A stretch of 63,365 nt of DNA from Halalkalibacter oceani (GTDB taxonomy: Bacteria; Bacillota; Bacilli; Bacillales; Bacillaceae_D), in the NCBI RefSeq assembly GCF_023715605.1, contig NZ_JAMBOL010000017.1, positions 1-63,365 of the forward strand, written 5' to 3'. Made by a program: the position numbers and the translations under genes. Each line of letters opens with the position of its first letter. Position 1 is the stretch's first letter. This document shows, piece by piece, positions 25,421 through 33,222 of this stretch. Under the pieces are notes generated by a model. It worked only from the letters and a program-made list of their open reading frames with translations, was not told the origin of the DNA and did no database searches.

Positions 25421-26089
25421 ATGAGTCTTAAGAAACACAGTGTCTGCATTAGAGTGCCTAAAGTTTTTGACTGGGTGACTCGTCAGATTGACTTACCGAC
25501 TATCAGTTTTCGCGAACCGGAGCTGTCTAACTTGTTCTCTTGCACACAAACTCCAACGCCAGCTGTTGATTTATGTACATTCCTAGCAAACTTCCCTAAT
25601 TTCAGCAGCCAATGCCGCGTGCTGGAGGACTCCCTTTTCACTCAGGAAGTGTTCCAATCCGGTGGCCGCAGTGAAGTTGAAGTGTCATTAGGTGACGGGA
25701 ATGACATTACTCTTGAAAAGGTCAAAGTATTAGCGAAAGGATTGCTTGAAGTTGATATTTTAGACCAAAACGGCAATGTGATTTGTACGTCTGATCCAAT
25801 TGAGTTCGCGACAATCCAAACATTCTATTTATGCGCTCCGGAAGGAACAGTCGTTGAATCATTTATTTCTCACGGCGAGTGCGACTCTGAAATTGTCTGC
25901 ACAGGAACATTCGATCAGCTGGATATTTCCTTAACCTTCTGCTTAGATGTTCATGTGATTGCTGACGTCAAATTGGAAGTGGAAGCTGCTTACTGCAAAC
26001 CGCGCAAAGAGCTTCCTGTAGCCGACGTCATCTGCAAAACAGACAAATTCCCTCCACAATGCCCGCTCGTCTTTCCAGGAAAGCACTAA
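25421..26089 (+). CDS. Cysteine-containing protein, probable late spore-surface component
   Basis: A 222-residue soluble protein with about ten cysteines spread along it, β-rich composition and no signal peptide. It opens with SLKKHSVCIRVPKVFDWVTRQ, a pattern I associate with uncharacterised Bacillaceae proteins, and ends in short Cys/Pro segments (CKTDKFPPQCP). An exact SigK-type promoter upstream, a strong ribosome site (AGGAGG) and its place among spore glycan genes support a coat, exosporium or appendage role. It does not match cotXYZ, and I cannot assign it to the Ena pilin family by eye. A terminator follows at 26203. Confidence 0.72.
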   Translation: MSLKKHSVCIRVPKVFDWVTRQIDLPTISFREPELSNLFSCTQTPTPAVDLCTFLANFPNFSSQCRVLEDSLFTQEVFQSGGRSEVEVSLGDGNDITLEKVKVLAKGLLEVDILDQNGNVICTSDPIEFATIQTFYLCAPEGTVVESFISHGECDSEIVCTGTFDQLDISLTFCLDVHVIADVKLEVEAAYCKPRKELPVADVICKTDKFPPQCPLVFPGKH

Positions 26090-26202
26090 AGAAAAGCCTG
26101 ACAGACTCTCCGAAACAGCAGGTGGAGCCACTGCAACATGAGAAACTCAGCTGGAAACAGATCGCTTCCGGCTGAGAGACAGTGCGCGATGAAGCCCTCT
26201 TC

Positions 26203-26245
26203 GAGGATGTTTCAAAAGGAAATAACCCCCTTTTGAGACATCCTC
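26203..26245 (+). terminator. Rho-independent terminator after the Cys-containing protein
   Basis: GAGGATGTTTCAAAAGG pairs with CCTTTTGAGACATCCTC, followed by TTATTTTTTG. It sits about 110 bp after the stop at 26089; the bases between show no gene. Confidence 0.8.
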
Positions 26246-26314
26246 TTATTTTTTGATTCTTCTTCACCGCTTGCCTTCATACATATTTATAAGCTGGATG
26301 AGAGGAGGAGCATT

Positions 26315-27001
26315 ATGGATTCACGATTATCAACGAAAAAAGATGATTCCACGATACAGCTGCAACAAAAATTAATTCATTATCGCTCTGAGCTGAAGAA
26401 ATATTACCGTGTTATTGAGAAGCATCAAAAAAAGATTGCTGACCAGGCGGCGATGATTGCTTCATTAGAAGAACAGCTGCAGGAGGATCAGCCCGGGCAG
26501 GCGCTACCGGAAGGAGCAGAACCGTTTTCCTGCTACTTTATTTATTCATTGCTTGTTCCTTCGCGGGTCGAGCATAATGAGGAACCTGTTATCATTAAAG
26601 GAAGCTTCCTGATTAAAAATCATGGAATGGAGCCGTTATCAAGCCCTGTCATTTGCCTTGCTTTCAGTCAGCCTTCTCTTGCCAATATTTCAGGTAAAAT
26701 CACCCATCCGCGGAAGCGGCAGCTCGATGAATTCATCGTCGAGGATGAACAGCTCTACGGGGAATGGCAGTACCTTGAAGGGCACAGCCATAAAAAGATG
26801 AAAGACAGTGGCGAAATCTGGCTGAGACCGCTTCACCTACAGCAAATCGACAGCGGGGAAACGGTTCGTTTTTCCGATTTCGAAATCGCGCTCCCTCTGA
26901 CAACCGAATACAAAAACATGTCGGTAAAAGGCTTTATTTACGGAGCTGAAATTCCTGAAGGGCAGGCTGCTCTGAACCAGATCAGCGTTGCGCTCACATG
27001 A
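26315..27001 (+). CDS. Coiled-coil plus β-domain protein, spore glycan island
   Basis: A 228-residue protein in two parts. Residues 14-60 form a coiled coil (LQQKLIHYRSELKKYYRVIEK...) closely resembling the start of the protein at 13552. Residues 70-228 form a predicted β-sandwich (FSCYFIYSLLVPSRV, PVIIKGSFLIKNHG) without a motif I know. GGAGGAG lies before the ATG. It overlaps the CgeB-like gene by 4 bp (ATGA), so the two are coupled. A role as scaffold or acceptor for the glycosyltransferase is conceivable but unproven. CATACATAT sequences upstream could be a SigE or SigK -10. Confidence 0.75.
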   Translation: MDSRLSTKKDDSTIQLQQKLIHYRSELKKYYRVIEKHQKKIADQAAMIASLEEQLQEDQPGQALPEGAEPFSCYFIYSLLVPSRVEHNEEPVIIKGSFLIKNHGMEPLSSPVICLAFSQPSLANISGKITHPRKRQLDEFIVEDEQLYGEWQYLEGHSHKKMKDSGEIWLRPLHLQQIDSGETVRFSDFEIALPLTTEYKNMSVKGFIYGAEIPEGQAALNQISVALT

Positions 27002-27966
27002 TGACCGCCAACAGGCATGTGCTGGTGCTGCGCTCAGGCTATGGCAAGGTGTATCGGTATTTTGAAGACTCGATCGTTTCCGCGCTTCACAACCTTGCCC
27101 TCAGCAGCAGCCTCGCACCGGCCCATCCGCTGAACACCGAAGCACTCATTGAATCATGCCGGCAGGAAAAGCCGGATCTCGTCCTGACGCTGCTCGGCTA
27201 CCAGCTGGATGTCCGTTTTTTTGAATGGCTTCAGAAAAACGAGATCCCCCTTGCTGTCTGGCTGACGGAGGATCCTTATATGATCGACCGATCCTTGCAG
27301 GTTTTGCCCTATGCCAAAAAAGCCTTTACGATTGACCGCCAGGCGCTGAGCTACTACCGGAAGCTCGGCTTCACTGATACAGCCTTTCTCCCTTTGGCGA
27401 CGAATCCGGATGTGTACAAACGAGGAAAACAGCTTGATGAGCTGGCCTCCTCCATTTGCCTCGTCGGCTACCCTTATCAGGCGCGGGTCGACTTAATTCG
27501 TTTTCTTGCAGACCATCTTCCCCTTCCAATCACGGTCGTCGGCGAATGGAAGGATATTTCCTTGCCTTCGCATGTCAACGTCGTCTCAAGATGGGTTACT
27601 CCGCAAGACGTTGCTCTATTTTACACAAGCAGCCGGATCGTCCTGAACACATACCGCTCGGACAGCGATCCGGCAAATGATAATTCAACCGGAGTCAAAG
27701 GCACGAGCCTGAACAATCGTACATTTGAAATCGCCAGCTGTCGCGCTCTCCAGCTCACGGAATACCGTACTGAGCTTCATGATTTTTTTTCCGTCGATGA
27801 AATCCCGTCCTTCCGAACAAAAGAGGAATTGCCGGATAAGATTAAGCAGCTGCTCGCCAATCCCACCGACGCCGAGCAGGCCGCCAACAAGAGCTACCTT
27901 GCCGTCACCCGCCATCATACGTTTGAGAATCGCCTCGCCAAACTGCTAAGCTATTTTCCCGCATGA
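26998..27966 (+). CDS. cgeB: CgeB-like spore maturation glycosyltransferase
   Basis: A 322-residue GT-B protein of the CgeB (DUF3880 plus glycosyl transferase 1-like) family, matching the 317 residues of B. subtilis CgeB. It shows GYGKVYRYFEDSIVSAL at the start, LAVWLTEDPYM in the middle, and ASSICLVGYPYQARVDLI and NNRTFEIASCRALQLTEYR in the C-terminal donor domain. CgeB acts late in sporulation on the outermost spore layer under SigK and GerE. Tandem ATG codons leave one codon of uncertainty. It is the second gene after the coiled-coil/β protein and is convergent with the rhamnose operon. Confidence 0.83.
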   Translation: MMTANRHVLVLRSGYGKVYRYFEDSIVSALHNLALSSSLAPAHPLNTEALIESCRQEKPDLVLTLLGYQLDVRFFEWLQKNEIPLAVWLTEDPYMIDRSLQVLPYAKKAFTIDRQALSYYRKLGFTDTAFLPLATNPDVYKRGKQLDELASSICLVGYPYQARVDLIRFLADHLPLPITVVGEWKDISLPSHVNVVSRWVTPQDVALFYTSSRIVLNTYRSDSDPANDNSTGVKGTSLNNRTFEIASCRALQLTEYRTELHDFFSVDEIPSFRTKEELPDKIKQLLANPTDAEQAANKSYLAVTRHHTFENRLAKLLSYFPA

Positions 27967-27979
27967 ACGAGGAGGACTG

Positions 27980-28010
27980 TGTCAAAAGGTAGAAACACAA
28001 CCTTTTGACA
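27980..28010. terminator. Terminator-like hairpin, family copy 3
   Basis: TGTCAAAAGGT / ACCTTTTGACA with loop AGAAACACA, followed on plus by AGCCCTTTTTT. It lies between the convergent cgeB-like gene and the rhamnose operon and probably ends the former; the variable outer stem is degraded here. Confidence 0.65.
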
Positions 28011-28027
28011 AGCCCTTTTTTCAGCTG

Positions 28028-29140
28028 TCACCGGGCCGACCGCTTTTTTTGCAATCGCCTTGCCGCCAGGCGCACCTCATCCGGCTGACTGAGAAGCTCC
28101 GCTATTTTCTGATAGAGCGCTTCGGCGTGGAACGGGGCAACGGTCCAGCCTCCGTCCGTTTCCTGGACGGCTTCGGCCTGGGCACCGAGTTCAAAGCAGA
28201 GCACTGGATAGCCGCTATTTAACGCTTCGCGGGTCGTATAAGAGAACGTTTCTGGACAGATTGATGGGATCAGGACGAGGTCGATTTGATCGGCAGCAAG
28301 GAGGGCCGGCAGCTGGTCACGTTGAAATTCCCCGCGCTGAATAAAAACGGGACTTGCTTTCTTCGCCAAGAGATGATCGGCGTTGCCATAGAGAAACAGC
28401 TTTACCGGCAATTTTCGCCGATCGAGCTTGCCGATCAGCTCCAGCACCTGCTTCGAGCCTTTATGGACCGCCATATGGCCGGCAATCCCGATCCGCAGCT
28501 CCCGTGATCGTTTCGATTCTCCATTTGGCGGCGGCTGACGATAAACAGGATGGGGCTGAACGACATAATCCAACTCGGGAAAATAGCCTTGCATCACTTG
28601 CTTTGCTGACTGACTGGGAACGATGATGCGCCGTGCTTTTTGCAAAAGCTCAAGCTGCCATCGCCTCCATTCTTCAATTGAACCCGCGCGCCCGACCATC
28701 TCCTCCATCAGCCGCCGTCCGATTCCTGTCCTGCTGCAGTGGCGGCATATTCGTACCTCTTTCTCCTGTCCGCAATAGTGTCCTTTTGGCGTAATAAAGA
28801 AAAGCTGGGGGCAGGCGGCGAGATAATCGTGAATGTGGATGTCATATGGCACCGGAAAAAGCTCCAAAAATGAAAGCAGCCGCTCAAGCGGAAATCCCCA
28901 AACGTGGTCAATCATCACGGCATCGAGTGGAGTCGATGTTAGTTGTTGGACAAAGGCGGGGCTGTCCAGCGCTGTCAGCGGCCACTCGCTTTCAGTCTCC
29001 GCTTCACAGAGAATCAGTCTTTGCTCGCGGACAAAAAGGATGAGTAGCTCGGCATTATGTTCGACTGCCCACTGCTGACGAAACAGCCTCACCCCGCCGC
29101 CGCCATGATGGGTCAGGACGAGCACCCGCTTTGCCTTCAT
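28028..29140 (-). CDS. Glycosyltransferase family 4, end of the rhamnose operon
   Basis: A 370-residue GT-B enzyme: KRVLVLTHHGGGGVRLF at the N-terminus, IHDYLAACPQ and a four-Cys stretch (YCGQEKEVRICRHC) seen in some rhamnosyl or mannosyl transferases. The donor domain has LRIGIAGHMAVHKGSKQ and PSICPETFSYTTREALNSG with the donor Glu. The ATG at 29140 overlaps the SpsL stop (ATGA). Placement as the last gene of the dTDP-rhamnose operon makes a rhamnosyltransferase likely; specificity is not visible in the sequence. Confidence 0.85.
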   Translation of the reverse strand: MKAKRVLVLTHHGGGGVRLFRQQWAVEHNAELLILFVREQRLILCEAETESEWPLTALDSPAFVQQLTSTPLDAVMIDHVWGFPLERLLSFLELFPVPYDIHIHDYLAACPQLFFITPKGHYCGQEKEVRICRHCSRTGIGRRLMEEMVGRAGSIEEWRRWQLELLQKARRIIVPSQSAKQVMQGYFPELDYVVQPHPVYRQPPPNGESKRSRELRIGIAGHMAVHKGSKQVLELIGKLDRRKLPVKLFLYGNADHLLAKKASPVFIQRGEFQRDQLPALLAADQIDLVLIPSICPETFSYTTREALNSGYPVLCFELGAQAEAVQETDGGWTVAPFHAEALYQKIAELLSQPDEVRLAARRLQKKRSAR

Positions 29141-29592
29141 CGATGCTTCGTCTCCCAATCAAATGAAATGAGAGGATCATCATAGGCAAGACGATATTCA
29201 TCAGGCCGCTCCACCTGATACGCCTTCGTCGTCAAATACATCATGACGACCGGAGTTTCACCGAGCACCCGGTAGCCGTGAGCCACTCCGGCGGGAATCG
29301 TCAAAATGAGCGGATTGTCCTCTCCCATATAGCACACCTGCGTTTCCCCGTTCGTCGGCGATTCCTCCCGCAAATCATAGAGCACAACCTCGGCATTTCC
29401 CGCCACAAAAAACCAAACATCATCCTGCTCTTTATGATAATGAAACGCTTTGATCACCCCGGGATACGATTTTGAAAGCGACCATTGTCCGAATTGTGAC
29501 AGCAGGTCTTCATCATTGCGGACAAGCTCCGCGAAAAAACCGCGATCATCACAATGCTTCGTAATCTGCTTCAGCTTCACTCCGGTAATCAT
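29137..29592 (-). CDS. spsL: dTDP-4-dehydrorhamnose 3,5-epimerase-like protein (SpsL)
   Basis: A 151-residue single cupin of the RmlC type, the same size as B. subtilis SpsL and shorter than the usual RmlC (about 180). It has VIKAFHYHKEQDD with the metal/active-site His pair, VVLYDLREESPT and IPAGVAHGYRVL. The proposed reaction is epimerisation at C3 and C5 of dTDP-4-keto-6-deoxyglucose. The ATG at 29592 follows GGAGG and overlaps the rfbD stop by 4 bp. SpsL-type proteins are less certain enzymes than classical RmlC. Confidence 0.85.
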   Translation of the reverse strand: MITGVKLKQITKHCDDRGFFAELVRNDEDLLSQFGQWSLSKSYPGVIKAFHYHKEQDDVWFFVAGNAEVVLYDLREESPTNGETQVCYMGEDNPLILTIPAGVAHGYRVLGETPVVMMYLTTKAYQVERPDEYRLAYDDPLISFDWETKHR

Positions 29593-30443
29593 CGTCTTTG
29601 CCTCCTTTCCTGCAAATAGCGAATAAGCGTCGGCTTCCAATGAGCCGGCTCCGGCAGTCCGGCAGCCGGCAACTGATCCAACCCTAAGATGGTGCGCGGT
29701 GGACGAACGGCGACTCCGGGCTGCCTAACAGTTTTGACCGGCTCGACCGTAATCTGATCCAGCTGCAACGATTCCATGATCACCTTCGCCATTTCATAGC
29801 GGCTGCAGCTCCCTCTATTCGTCACATGAAACACACGGCCACGCGCGCCGCCTTCGAATAAACGCAAACAATAGCTAACTACATCCTCAACATAGGTAGG
29901 GGAGCCGATTTGATCATCGACGACCGAGATAGTGCGCTGCAAAGCGGCCCGCGCTACAATTTTTTCGATAAAGTCGTTTTCATGACCGCCATATAGCCAG
30001 GCGGTGCGGACAATCAAGGCGCGCGGATGGGCCTGCAACGTCAGCTGCTCGCCAATCCATTTGCTCGCTCCATAAACAGATAGCGGAGAGGGGGGACTGT
30101 CCGGTTCATACGGCGTTGAGGAATAAGCGGAAAAGACATAATCGCTGCTGATGGAAATTACATCAGCCTTTACCTGGGCGGCGGAGCGGGCGACATGAAA
30201 AGAGCCATGACTGTTAATGCGAAAGGCGCGTTCCGGCTCGCGCTCACATTGATCAACGTCCGTCAGCGCGGCGCAATGAATGACGAGAGTCGGCTGTACT
30301 TTTTCCAGCACGGCGCGCACCTCTGCTTCTCTCGTCACGTCAAGCTGCTCTTTTCCACAGACTACGACATCCGCTTTGTTCTTCAGCCGCTGATAAAAGG
30401 CTCTCCCCAGCTGCCCCATCCCCCCCGTAATGAGCACCTTCAT
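29589..30443 (-). CDS. rfbD: dTDP-4-dehydrorhamnose reductase (SpsK/RmlD)
   Basis: A 284-residue reduced-length SDR. KVLITGGMGQLGRAF binds the cofactor, ALTDVDQCE is the RmlD signature, ISSDYVFS contributes the catalytic Ser/Thr, and SVYGASKWIGEQ the Tyr-x3-Lys. It catalyses the last step to dTDP-L-rhamnose. The ATG at 30443 overlaps the stop of the dehydratase (ATGA), so both are translated as a unit; the upstream in-frame start at 30479 is rejected. It is equivalent to B. subtilis spsK, used for spore-surface rhamnose. Confidence 0.92.
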   Translation of the reverse strand: MKVLITGGMGQLGRAFYQRLKNKADVVVCGKEQLDVTREAEVRAVLEKVQPTLVIHCAALTDVDQCEREPERAFRINSHGSFHVARSAAQVKADVISISSDYVFSAYSSTPYEPDSPPSPLSVYGASKWIGEQLTLQAHPRALIVRTAWLYGGHENDFIEKIVARAALQRTISVVDDQIGSPTYVEDVVSYCLRLFEGGARGRVFHVTNRGSCSRYEMAKVIMESLQLDQITVEPVKTVRQPGVAVRPPRTILGLDQLPAAGLPEPAHWKPTLIRYLQERRQRR

Positions 30444-31405
30444 CGAAACGCCCCTTTTCTCCATTGATTCCGGTACCATAAAGCCGTATCCTCAAGTCCT
30501 TGTTCAAACGACGTGACAGGCTGCCAGCCGAGCTGCTTTTTGAGCTTTTCCGAGGATAGCGCATACCGTCTGTCATGACCCTTCCGATCCTCGACAAATG
30601 AGATCAGCTTTTCGTTTTTACCGAGCAGATGCAAAATACGTTTCACTGTTTCAAGATTTGTATATTCACGCGTACCGCCAATGTGATAGATGTCGCCTGG
30701 TACTCCTTTTTTCATAATATTGACAATCGCCATGCAATGATCCCGAACATGCAGCCATTGTCTGCGGTGCGCGCCATCACCGTAAAGCGGAATCGTTTTA
30801 TTTTCCAACGCATGCACAATCACTTTCGGAATCAGCTTTTCAGCATGCTGATAGCGCCCGTAATTGTTGGCGGCACGCATAATAATGACCGGGAGGGAAA
30901 AGGTCTGGACGTACGAATGGATCAAAAGGTCGGCTCCTGCTTTACTGGCGGCATACGGATTGCCCGGTCGGAGAAGCGCCTCTTCCGTTAGCGGCTCCGT
31001 CGTCGATTCGAGCGAACCGTAAACTTCATCTGTCGACATATGAAGCAGCAATCCGCACCGTCCCTGCCTCACTTGCTCAAGCAGATGATACGTCCCGATC
31101 ATATTCGTATCCAAAAACGGTTTCGCCTTCGCGATGCTCCGGTCAACATGGGTTTCCGCCGCCAGATGAACAACGACATCATAGGACCTCTGAAAAAGCT
31201 GCTCCACCTCCGCTTGCTTTGTCACATCCCCTTCAATGAACTGAACCCGCGGCTCCTCTTTCAGCTTCTCCAACTCCCTGCGATTCGCCGCATACGTAAG
31301 TGAATCAAAGATCGTCACGTCCCCGTCATTCATTTCCAGCAGGTAATAAACAAGATTCAAACCGATAAATCCTGCTCCGCCTGTAATAAGGATTGATCGT
31401 CGCAT
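30440..31405 (-). CDS. rfbB: dTDP-glucose 4,6-dehydratase (SpsJ/RmlB)
   Basis: A 321-residue extended SDR. SILITGGAGFIGLNL is the NAD motif; LAAETHVDRSI and MSTDEVYGSL are RmlB signatures with the catalytic Asp-Glu pair, and YAASKAGAD holds Tyr/Lys. AANNYGRYQ and YGDGAHRRQWLHV bind the dTDP-sugar. It converts dTDP-glucose to the 4-keto-6-deoxy sugar. The ATG at 31405 follows AAGGGGG; the frame open to 31435 lies partly inside spsI. It is equivalent to B. subtilis spsJ. Confidence 0.94.
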   Translation of the reverse strand: MRRSILITGGAGFIGLNLVYYLLEMNDGDVTIFDSLTYAANRRELEKLKEEPRVQFIEGDVTKQAEVEQLFQRSYDVVVHLAAETHVDRSIAKAKPFLDTNMIGTYHLLEQVRQGRCGLLLHMSTDEVYGSLESTTEPLTEEALLRPGNPYAASKAGADLLIHSYVQTFSLPVIIMRAANNYGRYQHAEKLIPKVIVHALENKTIPLYGDGAHRRQWLHVRDHCMAIVNIMKKGVPGDIYHIGGTREYTNLETVKRILHLLGKNEKLISFVEDRKGHDRRYALSSEKLKKQLGWQPVTSFEQGLEDTALWYRNQWRKGAFR

Positions 31406-31416
31406 GCTTATCCCCC

Positions 31417-32130
31417 TTAATAACCACCTAACCACTCATTTGCCAGCTGATAGGATTGATGCGTTCCGGCATCAATCCACCACCCTTTCAGCCTGCGCCA
31501 TTCCAGTTCTCCTTTTTTGAGGTAACGAATGAGAACATCGGTAATTTCCAGCTCATTTCGTGCAGAGGGTGCAATGGCATCAATATGACGAAAAACAGTC
31601 GCATCAAAACAGTAAATTCCCGTCACCGCCCATTGCTTTCCTTTTAAATCAGGCTTTTCCTGCAGAGAGACGAGCTCATTTTCTGCTGAAAATGTCGCAA
31701 TCGCAAATTGCTTTGGAGTGACTGTCGGCGAAAGCAAAATTTGCGCAGGTTGATCCGATTGTAGATAGACGGCGAGATAATCGGTTAAATCGTCTTCAAA
31801 TAAATTATCACCAAGCAGTACGACGAACTTCTCTCCGTTCGCAAAATCCTCAGTGAGTGCCAGGGCGGCGGCAATCCCATTTGGAGCGGACTGCTCAATA
31901 AACTGATAAACAGGGTAGAGATGTTCAAACGGCTGGAGTGCTTCAGTGAACATCGCTCTTTCCCCGCAATTAATGACAATGGCGGCTTCTGTTACTTCGG
32001 CTTCTTTCATTTTCACAAGCGCCCAATGGATCATCGGCTTACCGTGAACATGGAGTAAATGTTTATTGACGGACTTTGTTAACGGATAGAGCCTTTTCCC
32101 CCTTCCTCCTGCTAAAATAATCCCCTTCAT
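31417..32130 (-). CDS. spsI: Glucose-1-phosphate thymidylyltransferase-type enzyme (SpsI)
   Basis: A 237-residue nucleotidyltransferase. The N-terminal motif GIILAGGRGKRLYPLT holds the phosphate-binding GGxGxRLxP. VVLLGDNLFEDDL supplies metal-binding Asp and EITDVLIRYLKKGEL the later conserved block. It is short like B. subtilis SpsI (246) rather than RmlA (about 290), lacking the C-terminal allosteric part. It makes dTDP-glucose for the next three enzymes. It lies 15 bp downstream of the DUF1360 gene and heads the rhamnose genes. Confidence 0.91.
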   Translation of the reverse strand: MKGIILAGGRGKRLYPLTKSVNKHLLHVHGKPMIHWALVKMKEAEVTEAAIVINCGERAMFTEALQPFEHLYPVYQFIEQSAPNGIAAALALTEDFANGEKFVVLLGDNLFEDDLTDYLAVYLQSDQPAQILLSPTVTPKQFAIATFSAENELVSLQEKPDLKGKQWAVTGIYCFDATVFRHIDAIAPSARNELEITDVLIRYLKKGELEWRRLKGWWIDAGTHQSYQLANEWLGGY

Positions 32131-32145
32131 ATCATCACCCCTTAG

Positions 32146-32508
32146 TTATTCACCGACTGATTTAACCCACGCTTCCAACATCGCTGCCAGTGCTGCCAGC
32201 GCGAGGATGACGAGGACCGGGTGAAAAACAACAGGATAGAGCGTTACCCCTGCATATAAAAATAGAGCACACCAGACCCCCATACACCAATAGCAGCTTA
32301 AAAGCATGCCAATAAAGCGCTGGATGCCTCTCCCTTTAGGTTCGATAAACGTCACCGTTTCCCCGTTTTCCTGTTTTTCTTCAACGAGGGTCTGAAACGG
32401 TTTGCGGATGAATTCACAAATCGTATCAAAGACGAGCAAATGAGTGAGGCGAAAAACCGCTAAAGCAAGAATCAAAAACTCAAATGGCGTCAGGCTCATT
32501 GCGCCCAC
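32146..32508 (-). CDS. DUF1360 membrane protein (YngL-like)
   Basis: A 120-residue protein with three hydrophobic segments (about 10-28, 66-85, 88-112) around a charged loop. FRLTHLLVFDTICEFIRKPF is the DUF1360 signature; B. subtilis YngL belongs to the same family and is sporulation-linked. Its biochemical role is unknown. It is the first gene of the spsIJKL-GT operon, so it may be needed for placing or exporting the rhamnose glycan. A SigK-type -10 lies upstream at 32534-32542. Confidence 0.78.
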   Translation of the reverse strand: MGAMSLTPFEFLILALAVFRLTHLLVFDTICEFIRKPFQTLVEEKQENGETVTFIEPKGRGIQRFIGMLLSCYWCMGVWCALFLYAGVTLYPVVFHPVLVILALAALAAMLEAWVKSVGE

Positions 32509-32533
32509 TTCCTCTTTTTACCGGCGTTACTAT

Positions 32534-32542
32534 TACGTTATG
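32534..32542 (-). promoter_or_regulatory. SigK-type -10 element for the DUF1360-rhamnose operon
   Basis: Minus strand CATAACGTA matches CATANNNTA 25 bp before the ATG at 32508. No AC lies at 16-17 nt upstream, so the match is partial. It is back to back with the full SigK-type promoter at 32587. Confidence 0.45.
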
Positions 32543-32586
32543 CAAAAAGCTGCTTGTATCAATCCACTTTTCCCGGCTAGACAAAC

Positions 32587-32613
32587 ACCTTTTTTTTCTT
32601 TGTACATAGGCTA
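32587..32613 (+). promoter_or_regulatory. SigK-type promoter for the Gly-rich-tailed protein
   Basis: AC (32587-32588), 16-nt T-rich spacer, CATAGGCTA (32605-32613): a full match to the SigK consensus, 32 bp before the ATG at 32646. Confidence 0.7.
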
Positions 32614-32645
32614 CTAGCATGAAAAAGGAAAAGGAGTAGATTGAG

Positions 32646-33098
32646 ATGAATGAGCATTATCCTTACCCTCATCAGCCGATGCGCCAGCAACCGTCTGTCC
32701 AGTTCCTCCCTCCGAATGTCGTCGGCAATTACGTCAACCAGTGGATTACGACTTCCATTTCCGGCTATGGTCAGGTCGTTGCCTACATTACTGATTTCAA
32801 CCGGCAAAATGGGATGGTTTCGATGTTTTTGTATCAGCCCCCTTACTATCAGCCGCAGTTCCTGCAGGTCAGCCATGTCGATCTCGTCGGCATCGCTCCT
32901 TACTACGGCCCGATCCCGCCAAGACCGGGCATACCACCAGGTGGAGGCGGTGGATGGCACCCTGGCGGAGGCCAGGGAGGCGGATGGCCTCCTGGTGGAG
33001 GCCAAGGTGGCGGACATCATCCTGGCGGCGGGCAAGGCGGCGGCTTTTGGCCATGGTTATTCCAGCAAACGTTCGGTTCAGGTCAGCAGCAAGGATAA
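32646..33098 (+). CDS. Probable spore coat/exosporium protein with Gly-rich tail
   Basis: A 150-residue protein. Residues 1-30 are Pro/Gln/His/Tyr-rich, 30-95 form a compact β-rich domain (NVVGNYVNQWITTSISGYGQVVAYITDF), and 95-145 are repeated GGGQGGGW(P/H)PGGG units. It ends FWPWLFQQTFGSGQQQG. Gly/Tyr-rich proteins of this kind are common on Bacillus spore surfaces. An exact SigK-type promoter and AAAGGAG ribosome site support expression late in sporulation. The family is not recognised, and the repeats hamper homology search. It marks the right end of the island. Confidence 0.75.
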   Translation: MNEHYPYPHQPMRQQPSVQFLPPNVVGNYVNQWITTSISGYGQVVAYITDFNRQNGMVSMFLYQPPYYQPQFLQVSHVDLVGIAPYYGPIPPRPGIPPGGGGGWHPGGGQGGGWPPGGGQGGGHHPGGGQGGGFWPWLFQQTFGSGQQQG

Positions 33099-33148
33099 AG
33101 CTGCAGCACAGAAGCAGTGATAGCCTGCTTGTTTACAAAATGAACAAA

Positions 33149-33191
33149 AAATCTCCATTGCTCATCTAAAAGATGGGACAATGGAGATTTC
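33149..33191. terminator. Bidirectional terminator between the Gly-rich and SLH genes
   Basis: AAATCTCCATTG pairs with CAATGGAGATTT across a 19-nt loop that itself holds ATCT/AGAT. T-rich runs follow on both sides (CATTTTCT on plus, TTTTTTGTT on minus), suiting the convergent genes ending at 33098 and 33223. Confidence 0.75.
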
Positions 33192-33222
33192 ATTTTCTAA
33201 ACCTTATTCAGTTGTATCACCA

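Noticed and set aside
32935-33045. GGAGGCCAGGGAGGCGG-type DNA repeats
   Set aside because: They encode the Gly-rich tail of the protein at 32646 and need no separate element.
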